Origin: Chryseobacterium herbae
Lineage (GTDB): Bacteria > Bacteroidota > Bacteroidia > Flavobacteriales > Weeksellaceae
Assembly: GCF_025154075.1 (NCBI RefSeq)
Contig: NZ_JAOAMU010000006.1
Location: forward strand, 62,001 to 126,000
DNA: 64,000 bases
Direction of reading: 5' to 3'
Shown piece by piece: positions 1 through 7,984 of the stretch. Below the pieces are notes generated by a model, which had not been told where the DNA came from, did no database searches, and saw nothing but the letters and a program-made list of their open reading frames with translations. Positions within the stretch are counted from its first letter, which is position 1. Every line of letters starts with the position of its first letter. The translations under genes were made by a program, and so were the position numbers.

Positions 1-67
1 TTAGTTTTTACTGGGTCAAAATGTACAATTTGTATACCAAAGGGGGTAGAGTACCTATTAAAAATTG

Positions 68-742
68 TTAAATCTTTCTGATGTGAGATAGAATCAGATC
101 TATGGTTTCCTCTTTTGTAAGGGCTGTATTATCGATGACGATGGCGTCTTCAGCCTGCTTTAAGGGGGCGATTTCCCTTTCACTGTCGATCTTGTCGCGA
201 TCTATAAGGTTTTGTTTTACCTGCTCTCTGTCTGCCTGAATTCCCAGGCCTGCCAATTCAAAATACCTTCTGTTGGTTCTTTCGTCAATACTGGCAGTCA
301 GAAAGAATTTATAGTCCGCATTTGGCAGAACTACTGTCCCTATGTCACGTCCGTCCATAATAATGCCGCCTTTTTCTGCCAGCGAGCGTTGTGAATGGAG
401 CAGGAAATCCCTTACTTCCTTCTGTTTGGCCACAATACTTACATTGTCTGAAACTTCATTGGTACGGATCTGCTTGGAAATATCAATATGGTTGAGATAA
501 AGAACCAGTTCGCCGTCATTGTTCCTGAATTCAAGTTCGATCTGGTCTAAAGAAGAGAACAGTTCCTGAAGATTGATGGAATCACTTCCGTGCATACAGT
601 TCTGTAGGGCAAACCACGTAACTCCCCTGTAAAGCGCGCCGGTATCCAGATGTATAAGCCCCAGTTTATCGGCAATAACTTTAGAGATTGAACTTTTTCC
701 GGTAGACGAGTACCCATCGATAGCTATTACAGGTTTTTTCAT
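68..742 (-). CDS. cmk: Cytidylate kinase
   Basis: Cytosolic kinase that transfers phosphate from ATP to CMP and dCMP in pyrimidine nucleotide salvage and synthesis. The 224-residue protein has the usual length for the family. A P-loop of the form GxxxxGKS lies at residues 10-17, the motif LDTGALYRG follows near residue 35, and the DGRDIGT motif that binds the nucleotide sits in the middle. The gene lies directly downstream of porQ on the same strand, an arrangement known in Flavobacteriia. The 67 bases between its stop codon and the window edge show no coding frame. Identity is secure from motifs and length. Confidence 0.96.
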   Translation of the reverse strand: MKKPVIAIDGYSSTGKSSISKVIADKLGLIHLDTGALYRGVTWFALQNCMHGSDSINLQELFSSLDQIELEFRNNDGELVLYLNHIDISKQIRTNEVSDNVSIVAKQKEVRDFLLHSQRSLAEKGGIIMDGRDIGTVVLPNADYKFFLTASIDERTNRRYFELAGLGIQADREQVKQNLIDRDKIDSEREIAPLKQAEDAIVIDNTALTKEETIDLILSHIRKI

Positions 743-825
743 ACCGCAAATTTCAAGAATTTTTTTAAAAAATCAAGACAACGCAGAAAAAATTTCTTTA
801 TTATTCTTAAAGATTGTTTTTATGA

Positions 826-1818
826 TTACTCTCCTGCGTGACTGCTAAGGTCCATAGAAACTCCTATCTGGTTCACATTGGAAGAGTTGTGGTAACGGAT
901 ATGGGCGTAGTCTATACGGAATCTTCTTAATTTAATTCCGAATCCTCCTGAAAGCCCTGAAAAGTTTCTCTGATCTGCCACAGCAAGCTCATTTCCTCTT
1001 TTCGCATTATATCCAAGCCTTATATTAAAGCCTTTTTCCGGGAAAAGTTCTGCGCCCACAGAAAAGTGGTCTGCCAGTTTTCTTCCGAAGCCGACTTCCT
1101 GTCCATTGACGTTATATTCCTGCGAAATATCGAACTGCTGAAGATCGTGAGCGGTAATAGTGATGGCAAGTGGTATAGCTTTTAGGGTTTTTGTGTAACC
1201 CATGTCTATCCTGAAGGGAAGGTTTTCTCTGGTTCCGTTAAAAGATTTCAGCTGAAAACCGAAATTTCTCATCACAAGAGAAAGAGCTTCTTTGTTTTTT
1301 TTGTTATGATAGGTGATTCCTGCGGTTCCAGAGACTGCAGAAGAAGTATAGTTGTCAATTTTTGAAGTGATGAAATTGATGCCTCCACCAATAGTCCAGT
1401 CTTCTTCAAACTGGTATGCATAGCCTGCACCGACAGATACGTCTGAAGCTTTGAAATCCCCGTTTTGCTCACCGCTTTCGTCGGTTCTGGGAATACTTCC
1501 GTAGGTCATGTATCTGGCATTCACAGTGGCCATATGTCCGTTGTCGAAATCTCTGGCATAGGCGATGGTACCATATTTAGAGTCGGCAAGGTAAGTAGCG
1601 GCATTCACTGAAAGCTGCTTGTCTGAATCTCTGTTTAAGAGGGACGGGTTTGCAATAGCAAAGGAAACATCATGGTCTCTGATGGAAATTGCATCGCCAC
1701 CTAAGGCAGCCTGTCTGGCAGATACAGGAATGTTTAAGAAAGTATAAACATTTGTTCCTGTTTGCGCATAAGAAACAATTCCTGACAGAAATAATGAAAA
1801 AATGACAATTTTCTTCAA
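826..1818 (-). CDS. porQ: Type IX secretion system protein PorQ
   Basis: Outer-membrane protein of the T9SS attachment complex (PorU, PorV, PorQ, PorZ), which processes T9SS cargo and fixes it at the cell surface. The 330-residue protein starts with a signal peptide ending near residue 19 (SYAQ). The segment after it, with FLNIPVSARQAALGG, is the signature start of PorQ. The rest is an alternating pattern of short strands typical of a beta-barrel. It lies 83 bases upstream of cmk, probably in one transcript. This fits the T9SS sorting domains on proteins encoded at 36.9 and 44 kb. The family assignment is firm; the role of PorQ is taken from work in Porphyromonas gingivalis. Confidence 0.9.
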   Translation of the reverse strand: MKKIVIFSLFLSGIVSYAQTGTNVYTFLNIPVSARQAALGGDAISIRDHDVSFAIANPSLLNRDSDKQLSVNAATYLADSKYGTIAYARDFDNGHMATVNARYMTYGSIPRTDESGEQNGDFKASDVSVGAGYAYQFEEDWTIGGGINFITSKIDNYTSSAVSGTAGITYHNKKNKEALSLVMRNFGFQLKSFNGTRENLPFRIDMGYTKTLKAIPLAITITAHDLQQFDISQEYNVNGQEVGFGRKLADHFSVGAELFPEKGFNIRLGYNAKRGNELAVADQRNFSGLSGGFGIKLRRFRIDYAHIRYHNSSNVNQIGVSMDLSSHAGE

Positions 1819-1923
1819 TTCAATTTATAATTAATGCAAAAATAATCCTTTTTCGTACTTATCAAAATATTTCTGACATTATTTCTCCGTAAATATTTTT
1901 CTTTTTTCAATATTTTTAATGAT

Positions 1924-1931
1924 TATATTTG
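1924..1931 (+). promoter_or_regulatory. Promoter -7 element of pyrH
   Basis: TATATTTG matches the Bacteroidota -7 consensus TAnnTTTG and lies 53 bases before the pyrH start. No good TTTG or TTG was seen at the -33 position, only a T-rich stretch. Confidence 0.45.
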
Positions 1932-1984
1932 CAAAATCAAATTTCGGAGAAAACTACTCCGGTAAAGCTTATTAAAAATTAAAG

Positions 1985-2692
1985 ATGAAATATAAAAGAA
2001 TCCTTCTGAAACTGAGTGGTGAGGCCTTAATGGGGAACAGACAATATGGTATAGACAATGAAAGACTGCAGGAATATGCTGCTGAAATCAAAACTGTAGT
2101 AGAAAGAGGCTGCGAAGTAGCAATCGTTATTGGAGGAGGAAACATTTTCCGTGGAGTAGCAGGAGCTGCAAAGGGAATGGATAGAGTGCAGGGAGATTAT
2201 ATGGGAATGCTGGCCACCGTGATCAACGGAATGGCGCTTCAGGGAGCTCTTGAAGATGCAGGAATCAAAACAAGACTTCAGTCTGCGATCGAAATGGATA
2301 AAGTAGCTGAGCCTTTCATCAAAAGAAGAGCCGTAAGACACCTTGAAAAAGGAAGAGTAGTAATCTTCGGAGCAGGAACAGGAAACCCTTATTTTACAAC
2401 GGATACGGCAGCAACTTTGAGAGCGATCGAAATCGGAGCGGATGTGATCTTAAAAGGAACCAGAGTAGACGGTATCTACGACAGCGATCCTGAAAAGAAT
2501 GCAGATGCTGTAAAATACAACTCATTATCATTCGACGAGGTTTATGCTAAAAACCTTAAAGTAATGGATATGACTGCCTTTACATTAAGCCACGAGAATA
2601 AATTGCCGATCATTGTATTCGATATGAATAAAGACGGGAACTTACTGAAGATTGTAGAAGGAGAAAATGTAGGAACTTTAGTGGATTTATAG
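1985..2692 (+). CDS. pyrH: UMP kinase
   Basis: Cytosolic amino-acid-kinase-fold enzyme that phosphorylates UMP to UDP in pyrimidine synthesis. The 235-residue product has the standard length. Visible motifs are the N-terminal KLSGEAL (residues 9-15), the glycine loop GGGNIFRG (50-57) and the GTGNPYFTTDTAA segment that contacts nucleotide. It is followed by frr, a pairing seen in very many bacteria. The 150 bases between them are low-complexity ATTACTCATT-like words and encode nothing obvious. Transcription probably starts at the -7 element near 1924. Confidence 0.97.
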   Translation: MKYKRILLKLSGEALMGNRQYGIDNERLQEYAAEIKTVVERGCEVAIVIGGGNIFRGVAGAAKGMDRVQGDYMGMLATVINGMALQGALEDAGIKTRLQSAIEMDKVAEPFIKRRAVRHLEKGRVVIFGAGTGNPYFTTDTAATLRAIEIGADVILKGTRVDGIYDSDPEKNADAVKYNSLSFDEVYAKNLKVMDMTAFTLSHENKLPIIVFDMNKDGNLLKIVEGENVGTLVDL

Positions 2693-2848
2693 GGAGCAGG
2701 TGACAGATAGTAGGTGGCAGGTGATTTGAAAATTTAATGATTTAAAAATTAAAAGATTCAGCAATTACTCATCGCTTATTACTCATTACCCATTACTTAT
2801 TATTCATCATTTATAAAAATGTGTAACTTATCAAATTTTAACTATATA

Positions 2849-3403
2849 ATGGAAGAATTAGATCTTATATTAGAATCTGTAAAGCAAGACATGGATGGAG
2901 CTATTAAGCACTTGGATCATGCATTTCAAAGAATTAGAGCAGGGCGTGCATCTACGTCTATGGTTCAGGATGTAATGGTAGAATATTACGGAGCGCCAAC
3001 TCCTATCAACCAGGTTGCCAATGTTTCTGTACCGGATGCCATGACCATCTCTATTCAACCTTGGGACAGAACGGCTATCGGGGCTATTGAAAAAGCAATC
3101 ATCAATTCAAACCTTGGTTTTGCACCTTCTAATAACGGGGAAAATATTATTCTTAATGTTCCACCTTTAACAGAGGAAAGAAGAAGAGAATTGGCAAAAC
3201 AGGCTAAAGTAGAAGCTGAAAATACAAAAATAACAATAAGAAATGCAAGACAGGAAGGTTTGAAAGAACTTAAAAAACTGGAAGGTGTTTCTGAAGACGT
3301 AGTAAAAGGCGTGGAAGACGAGATCCAGGGTTTTACGGACAAATATGTAAAGCTTTGCGACGAGCATCTTAAGACAAAAGAGGCTGAAATTATGAAAGTA
3401 TAA
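2849..3403 (+). CDS. frr: Ribosome recycling factor
   Basis: Cytosolic factor that, with EF-G, splits post-termination ribosomes. The product is 184 residues when started at 2849 (MEELDLILESVKQDM), which matches the family length and usual N-terminus. An in-frame ATG at 2819 would add ten residues with no family support. The conserved HAFQRIRAGRAS stretch near the N-terminus and the C-terminal three-helix coiled coil are visible. Its downstream terminator has been split by the insertion sequence that starts 36 bases after the stop codon, so transcription termination after frr may be changed. Confidence 0.96.
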   Translation: MEELDLILESVKQDMDGAIKHLDHAFQRIRAGRASTSMVQDVMVEYYGAPTPINQVANVSVPDAMTISIQPWDRTAIGAIEKAIINSNLGFAPSNNGENIILNVPPLTEERRRELAKQAKVEAENTKITIRNARQEGLKELKKLEGVSEDVVKGVEDEIQGFTDKYVKLCDEHLKTKEAEIMKV

Positions 3404-3439
3404 TTTTCAACCTATCAATTATAAAAAAGCACCTGCCAC

Positions 3440-3464
3440 TAGAGTGCACCCAAAAGTTTAGACA
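3440..3464 (+). repeat. IS terminal inverted repeat, orfB end
   Basis: The end begins TAGAGTGCACCC and matches the other end at 21 of 25 positions when reverse-complemented. It lies just outside the stop codon of orfB. Confidence 0.88.
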
Positions 3465-3467
3465 AAA

Positions 3468-4256
3468 TTAAATAATCTTTTGATAATAAAGAGTTCGATA
3501 TTCTATCGGACTCTTTCCTTTTAAATTAAGTCTTATCCTGTCATTATTATAATAGTTAATATATTGATGGATATCTTCTTTTAATTCCTGTATTGATTTG
3601 AATTTTTTCAGATAAAACATTTCAGATTTTAATGTTCCAAAGAAATTCTCTATTACCGCATTATCTAAACAATTTCCTTTTCGTGACATACTTTGGATAA
3701 TTCCTTTTTGTTTCAAAATATTTTGATACGCTTTCATTTGATATTGCCAGCCTTGGTCTGAGTGGAGGATCAGGTTCTGCACATTCCTTATTTTTCTAAA
3801 ACTCTTTTTCAACATATTCATAACTTGTGCAAAAACAGGTTTTTCTGAAAGTTCATAACTTATAATCTCTCCGTTAAATAAGTCGATGATAGGAGACAGA
3901 TATAGCTTGTTCCCAGAAACGTTGAACTCTGTAATATCGGTAGCCCATTTTTGGTTCGGATGGTTAGCTTTAAAGTTTCTTTCCAGAATATTTGATGCTA
4001 TTTTACCTTGTTCTCCACGGTAAGATTTATATTTTTTTACCCAAATTAAGCTTCTCAATCCCAAGCTTTTCATTAATCGTAAAACTGTTTTATGATTGAT
4101 AATTATACCCCGATTTTTAAGCTCCAGAGTTATTCTTCTATATCCAAATATTCCTTTATGCTTTTGATAAATTAATTTTATTAAGCCTTTAATATTATCA
4201 TATTTATCTCCAGCGTTACCCCGGACCAGATGATAATAAAAACTGCTTTTTGCCAT
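3468..4256 (-). CDS. IS3-family transposase OrfB (DDE integrase domain)
   Basis: Catalytic half of the IS transposase. The 262 residues counted from the first ATG contain an HTH_21-like start and an rve integrase core. The acidic triad is visible as WATDITEF (first Asp), HSDQGWQYQ (second Asp) and NAVIENFFGTLKSE (Glu). The frame stays open upstream of this ATG into orfA, encoding KAIEELRPKYNLAILL, which is typical for the natural N-terminus of IS3 OrfB. The usual product is therefore probably an OrfAB fusion made by a -1 frameshift at the A-rich site near 4330 (GCAAAAAGC on the coding strand), with the separate 262-residue form uncertain. Confidence 0.93.
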   Translation of the reverse strand: MAKSSFYYHLVRGNAGDKYDNIKGLIKLIYQKHKGIFGYRRITLELKNRGIIINHKTVLRLMKSLGLRSLIWVKKYKSYRGEQGKIASNILERNFKANHPNQKWATDITEFNVSGNKLYLSPIIDLFNGEIISYELSEKPVFAQVMNMLKKSFRKIRNVQNLILHSDQGWQYQMKAYQNILKQKGIIQSMSRKGNCLDNAVIENFFGTLKSEMFYLKKFKSIQELKEDIHQYINYYNNDRIRLNLKGKSPIEYRTLYYQKII

Positions 4257-4297
4257 ACCTGAACAATTCAGTAATATTGCTAAATTATACTTTGGCC

Positions 4298-4822
4298 TTA
4301 ACTCCTCGATGGCTTTTGCTTTTTGCTGGCTAGAGCTAAGGCGTCTAACTTTTTTAGATAATCGATCTCAGCACGGAGCCTTTCATTTTCAAGTAAAAGT
4401 TCTTGCTCTCTTGTCAAAGATTTATCTGATTTCTTTTTTTTACCTTTATTATTATTCATTATTTTAGGTCTTCCTTTAGGCTTATTTTCTAACCCTAAAA
4501 TACCACTTTTCTCATAAGCATGTTGCCAATTCAGAATACTGGACTCTGCACCGATATTAAACTTTAAGCATGCCTGTTTAACTGAAAGATGGCTTTCTGA
4601 TATTGATTGTAAAACCTTCAGCTTAAACCTGGCATCGTAAACTCTGTTATTGGTGCGAAGAAGACCACCAGATCCATGTTGAACATAATATTTAATCCAT
4701 TGTTTCACCAAAGATTTACTGATCTCTAATTCTTTGGCAACTGAGGATATGGAATTACACCCTTGTAAAACCTTAACAACACAAGCAGTTTTAAATTCTA
4801 AACTATATTTTGATTTTCCCAT
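4298..4822 (-). CDS. IS3-family transposase OrfA (helix-turn-helix)
   Basis: DNA-binding half of the transposase, 174 residues, related to InsJ of IS150. Two helix-turn-helix segments are visible. The first covers about residues 8-50 (YSLEFKTACVVKVLQG, then SSVAKELEISKSLVKQW). The second covers about 62-110. A basic KGRPK linker follows, and the C-terminal part is a leucine-rich coiled coil (LTREQELLLENERLRAEIDY) of the kind that mediates IS3 transposase dimerisation. It starts 20 bases inside the right inverted repeat. The C-terminus overlaps the extended OrfB frame, as expected for programmed frameshifting. Confidence 0.92.
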   Translation of the reverse strand: MGKSKYSLEFKTACVVKVLQGCNSISSVAKELEISKSLVKQWIKYYVQHGSGGLLRTNNRVYDARFKLKVLQSISESHLSVKQACLKFNIGAESSILNWQHAYEKSGILGLENKPKGRPKIMNNNKGKKKKSDKSLTREQELLLENERLRAEIDYLKKLDALALASKKQKPSRS

Positions 4823-4841
4823 AAAAAATGCCCCTAAAAAG

Positions 4842-4866
4842 TGTCTAACTTTTTGGGGGCAGTCTA
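4842..4866 (-). repeat. IS terminal inverted repeat, orfA end
   Basis: Read on the minus strand this end begins TAGACTGCCCCC and is the partner of the repeat at 3440-3464. It lies just upstream of orfA and is followed by the right CAC duplication. Confidence 0.88.
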
Positions 4867-4884
4867 CACAGGTGCTTTTACTTT

Positions 4885-5787
4885 TTATAATAACAGAGTG
4901 GTTTTAAAAATAGCCACCGCGTTGCCTTTGATTTGTACCCGTTCCGGTTTTCCATTATTCACCGTTACTTTCACATTCACTGTTCCCAGACGGTTCATCT
5001 GCTCACCCTGCCTGCCGTTAAACTCAAAATAATCATTCTGATAATTTACCAACTTGTTTTGAACCAGATATCCGCCCAAAGGACCATTTGCATTGCCGGT
5101 CACAGGATCTTCTGTAATTCCTATGGCGGGAGCAAACATTCGTCCATACGTCAGGATATCTTCGTGGTCAGAATCAAATGTAAATACAAAATAGCCATTG
5201 CATCCGATTTCAGTACTTAACTTAGTCAGAGCGCTCATATCCGGCTGAAGTTCATTCAGGGTCTTTCGGCTTTTAATGCCAATCATCACTTTTGAATGAC
5301 CGGTAGACGCAATTTGGATCGGGCAGTTTTCTTCAAGGTCGGAAGCATTTAGGTTTAATGCAGAAAGCAATTTTTGAGTTGTGATATCATCAAATTCCGG
5401 ACTTAATGTAAAAGCTCCCTGCGTCATCGTGATCTGGTAATCGTCGTCTGATTTTTCAATTTCGATGGGAAGGATTCCAATCTGAGTATTGATCTTTAAA
5501 ACACAGGATTCAAGATGATCTTCGAGTGCTTTGGCATATAGTGCAGCAATCGTCGCATGTCCACATGAAGGAACTTCTATGGATGGAGTGAAATAACGGA
5601 CAGTATAATCACTTTCAGTATCTGCAGGAGAAAAAATAAAAGCGGTTTCTGAATTATTGAGTTCTCTTGCTATGGCCTGCATGTTTTCATCATTAAGTCC
5701 GTCTGCGTTCAGGACTACACCGGCTGGGTTTCCTTTGAACTTTTCCGTGGTAAAAGAGTCTATCTGATAAATTAGTATTTCCTTCAT
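4885..5787 (-). CDS. PhzF-family isomerase/epimerase
   Basis: Cytosolic protein of the PhzF phenazine-biosynthesis-like family, which has the diaminopimelate-epimerase fold. Most members outside phenazine clusters have unknown substrates, and no phenazine genes are nearby. The start at 5787 (MKEILIYQIDSFT) gives 300 residues, the family norm; the in-frame ATG at 5853 adds 22 residues without family character. The conserved FKGNPAGV and the SETAF region with the predicted catalytic Glu lie near the N-terminus. EVPSCGHATIAA and, near the C-terminus, DPVTGNANGPLG are also conserved. Its former terminator is the hairpin now holding the IS, so the gene ends 18 bases from the element. Confidence 0.88.
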   Translation of the reverse strand: MKEILIYQIDSFTTEKFKGNPAGVVLNADGLNDENMQAIARELNNSETAFIFSPADTESDYTVRYFTPSIEVPSCGHATIAALYAKALEDHLESCVLKINTQIGILPIEIEKSDDDYQITMTQGAFTLSPEFDDITTQKLLSALNLNASDLEENCPIQIASTGHSKVMIGIKSRKTLNELQPDMSALTKLSTEIGCNGYFVFTFDSDHEDILTYGRMFAPAIGITEDPVTGNANGPLGGYLVQNKLVNYQNDYFEFNGRQGEQMNRLGTVNVKVTVNNGKPERVQIKGNAVAIFKTTLLL

Positions 5788-5932
5788 TTCTAAGATTAAA
5801 ATTGAAGTATAAATATAGCTAAGACTTTCTGTTCCTGAATTGACATTTGACAATTTCAGAAATAATTTTTTTTAGGATAAGTTTGAGAAAATAATCGATT
5901 TAAATTAATGTTTTGAAAGGATGATGAGTTTT

Positions 5933-6568
5933 TTAGAGACATTTTATTTCACCTTTCTTATCTCTGTTTTTTAGCAAAGACTGGTAGGTTTTCATTAGCT
6001 CATCCGTATTGCATTGTGTTTCTTTACTCGGAATTTTGTCAGGAGAGGGTTTTTCTGTCGCATTGGATCTTATGGAATACTGCTTTTCCAGACACTTGAT
6101 GGCTTTGTTATTTTGAATATAGAGGCGACTTTCCGTAATGTCATCTTTTGTGATAGGTTTTTCCGGGGTACCTCCGTCAAAATTCCAACCCGTATCTTCC
6201 TTGAAAATGAAGAACAGATTTCCGTCTTTGATAAAATACTGTTCCGTTGAACCGAAATGGCTATATTCATCGTAGGAATGCTCGATGATCCGGATTTCTT
6301 TCTGATCAGAATAGAACGTCACTTTTCCTGATCTTTCGTTGTTGCAGTTGTAGGTAAAACCGGTGGATGTCAATTTTTTTGATTTCAGCTGTTTCTGAAG
6401 ATTGCTGTATTCGCTTTTAATCTGCTCTATAGGATCTGTTGTAGAATTCTTTTTTACAGTAAGACTGTCTTTTGAAACTGGTGCTGATGTCTGAAGAGCG
6501 GTTTTATCCTTGTCATTTTTACATGAAAAGATAAAAGCCAATCCGGCGGCGAGGAACAGGGTTTTCAT
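5933..6568 (-). CDS. Putative lipoprotein of unknown function
   Basis: A 211-residue protein I do not recognise. It begins with a lipoprotein signal peptide whose lipobox IFSC places the lipidated cysteine at residue 16, followed by KNDKDK. The next 60 residues are Ser/Thr/Lys-rich and look like a flexible tether. The central part has alternating strands (TFYSDQKEIRIIEHSYDEY, then YFIKDGNLFFIF) that suggest a beta-rich periplasmic domain. It probably sits in the inner or outer membrane facing the periplasm. It lies downstream of another small exported protein on the same strand, 34 bases away, possibly in one transcript. Confidence 0.75.
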   Translation of the reverse strand: MKTLFLAAGLAFIFSCKNDKDKTALQTSAPVSKDSLTVKKNSTTDPIEQIKSEYSNLQKQLKSKKLTSTGFTYNCNNERSGKVTFYSDQKEIRIIEHSYDEYSHFGSTEQYFIKDGNLFFIFKEDTGWNFDGGTPEKPITKDDITESRLYIQNNKAIKCLEKQYSIRSNATEKPSPDKIPSKETQCNTDELMKTYQSLLKNRDKKGEIKCL

Positions 6569-6602
6569 ATCATACTTTTTGGTGAACCCTAAAACTACAA
6601 AA

Positions 6603-6956
6603 TTATCTGCAAAACCTTTTTCTCAATACCATTCCTCTTCCAAAACTAATATCGCCGGGCTTTACGTCTGAAAAAGCAAAAATTCTGGACGTTATTTTTA
6701 CAGGACGCAGTTTGTAATTTCCATTTAGAGAAGCTTTATGGAACAGCATCAGAAAAGCCCCATTGTGTTCCTTCAATATTCCCCAAAGTTCTTTTTTATC
6801 ATTATCACGAATTAAGAATACACTGTCTTTTTCCACAGAAACAGGACTAATGAATTCAGAATTTCCTTTGGAACAGTAAACGGCGGCCTGCTGCTGTCCT
6901 TTAGAGAAAGTGAATAAGAAAAATAAAAAGACAGACGATAAAACGGTGTTTCTCAC
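6603..6956 (-). CDS. Small exported protein of unknown function
   Basis: A 117-residue protein without a recognised family. The N-terminus MRNTVLSSVFLFFLFTFSKGQQ is a good signal peptide with cleavage near residue 20-21. The mature part of about 95 residues contains short predicted strands and two cysteines. It is preceded by a strong terminator of the upstream gene, so its promoter should lie in the roughly 35 bases between that hairpin and the start. It may be cotranscribed with the lipoprotein gene that follows. Confidence 0.65.
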   Translation of the reverse strand: MRNTVLSSVFLFFLFTFSKGQQQAAVYCSKGNSEFISPVSVEKDSVFLIRDNDKKELWGILKEHNGAFLMLFHKASLNGNYKLRPVKITSRIFAFSDVKPGDISFGRGMVLRKRFCR

Positions 6957-6988
6957 AATGAAAATATATAAAATTATTAGAATATGAA

Positions 6989-7017
6989 AAAAAGATTCAG
7001 AATTTCTGAATCTTTTT
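6989..7017 (-). terminator. Rho-independent terminator
   Basis: The arms AAAAAGATTCAGAA and TTCTGAATCTTTTT are perfect inverted copies with almost no spacer, so the real stem is about 12 bp with a small loop. It follows the stop codon at 7038 of the minus-strand gene. Confidence 0.8.
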
Positions 7018-7037
7018 GTTTTGTATAAAGCAAAGTT

Positions 7038-7829
7038 TTATTTACAGTTTTCGTTGTAATCCGTGATCACTTCTTCCACAATTTGCGGAACATTGGACAT
7101 CACATCATCGATCTGGCTTTTGATCAGTTTCCCAAGTCCTGATCTTTTCTTCTCGTCATTTTTAAGAGAAGCATAAGAACCGCTGGTCAGTTTACCCTTT
7201 GCATAGCTGCAGTCTGAAATGATGATTTTAGCTTTTGCTAAAGTAAGTTCCTCTATTTTTCCTCCTTTTTTGGAATAGATATAAGACGGAGAATTTCTCA
7301 TTCTTTCCGTTTCCTTTTCAGCTACTGCAATTTGACCTCCAGCAGAGAATGTAGTAGGGTAGCCGTACAGTTTATAAACCTTGATTTTGCCATCCATTAC
7401 CACTTCTGCAAACTGGGTGCTTTTGGTAAGGTTATTAAAAGCTTTTAAATTACCGCTTAAACCTCCGGTTGCTGTATTGAAGCCTTCTTTGGTATTGGTG
7501 TATTTAATCATTTCAAAATGTCTTTCCTCATTGTTTTCATCAATGGCAACATATTCTTTGATGTCATCCGGATCAAGGGTTTTGAATTTCTGCTTCTTTT
7601 TAGATTTGTCGATGTCGGATACAGCCACGAATTTTACCTTTTTCTGGTTGCTCCATGGATTCATGGCATCTCCGTTCAGTCTTACGATTCCTTCGATCTT
7701 TTTTCCGCCTTTGTCGATGATATAACCGTATTTTTCATCGGTTCTCAATTCGTAATCAGTGTTGTCTTCCTGTGCATAAGCGTTGAAAGAAATCAATGTA
7801 AACAAACTCAATAGTAGTACTTTCTTCAT
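7038..7829 (-). CDS. Exported protein of unknown function
   Basis: A 263-residue protein I do not recognise. A signal peptide MKKVLLLSLFTLISFNAYAQ is cut near residue 20. The mature part starts with repeated YGYIIDKGGKKIEG-like strands and is rich in Lys and Asp. The C-terminal third (SQIDDVMSNVPQIVEEVITDYNENC) looks helical and ends with a cysteine just before the final lysine. No catalytic motif was seen. It ends at a strong terminator and is separated from the LptF/G gene by another, so it is probably transcribed alone. It is probably periplasmic or secreted. Confidence 0.72.
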   Translation of the reverse strand: MKKVLLLSLFTLISFNAYAQEDNTDYELRTDEKYGYIIDKGGKKIEGIVRLNGDAMNPWSNQKKVKFVAVSDIDKSKKKQKFKTLDPDDIKEYVAIDENNEERHFEMIKYTNTKEGFNTATGGLSGNLKAFNNLTKSTQFAEVVMDGKIKVYKLYGYPTTFSAGGQIAVAEKETERMRNSPSYIYSKKGGKIEELTLAKAKIIISDCSYAKGKLTSGSYASLKNDEKKRSGLGKLIKSQIDDVMSNVPQIVEEVITDYNENCK

Positions 7830-7913
7830 GTAATTATCGTTTTTAACAATTTTTTGTAAATATAGCTTTTTATCACTGAGTACAAAACGCTATAACATAC
7901 CACAACTCCAAAT

Positions 7914-7938
7914 AAAAAGACCCGAAAAACTCCGGGCC
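7914..7938 (-). terminator. Terminator of the LptF/G-type gene
   Basis: On the minus strand GGCCCG pairs with CGGGTC (one G-T pair) around an eight-base loop, followed by TTTTTATTT. It lies about 50 bases after the stop codon of the permease gene. Confidence 0.68.
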
Positions 7939-7984
7939 TGATCATCTTTAAATCATAAAATTCTTAAATCTTTACATAAAAGAA

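Larger units (their letters stand above)
3440..4866 (-). mobile_element. Complete IS3-family (IS150-type) insertion sequence
   Basis: A 1427-bp element bounded by imperfect 25-bp terminal inverted repeats and flanked by a 3-bp direct repeat CAC (3437-3439 and 4867-4869). It carries two overlapping transposase frames on the minus strand, orfA and orfB. Both frames look intact, so the copy may be active. The two-HTH orfA and the DDE orfB place it with the IS150 group of IS3. The target is the loop of a terminator hairpin, resembling the known preference of IS1397 for palindromic repeats. The exact IS name cannot be read without a database. Confidence 0.93.
3425..4879. terminator. Bidirectional terminator split by an IS
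   Basis: The arms AAAAGCACCTG (3425-3435) and CAGGTGCTTTT (4869-4879) are perfect inverted copies that flank the insertion sequence. Removing the element and one copy of the CAC duplication restores an 11-bp stem with a CCA loop, followed by T-rich sequence on both strands. It would have terminated both frr (plus) and the convergent phzF-like gene (minus). Confidence 0.8.

Noticed and set aside
1..67. Possible end of another gene at the window edge
   Set aside because: All minus-strand frames across these bases contain stop codons, so nothing can be supported.
2819..2848. Longer start for frr
   Set aside because: The extra ten residues have no family support, and the start at 2849 gives the normal length.
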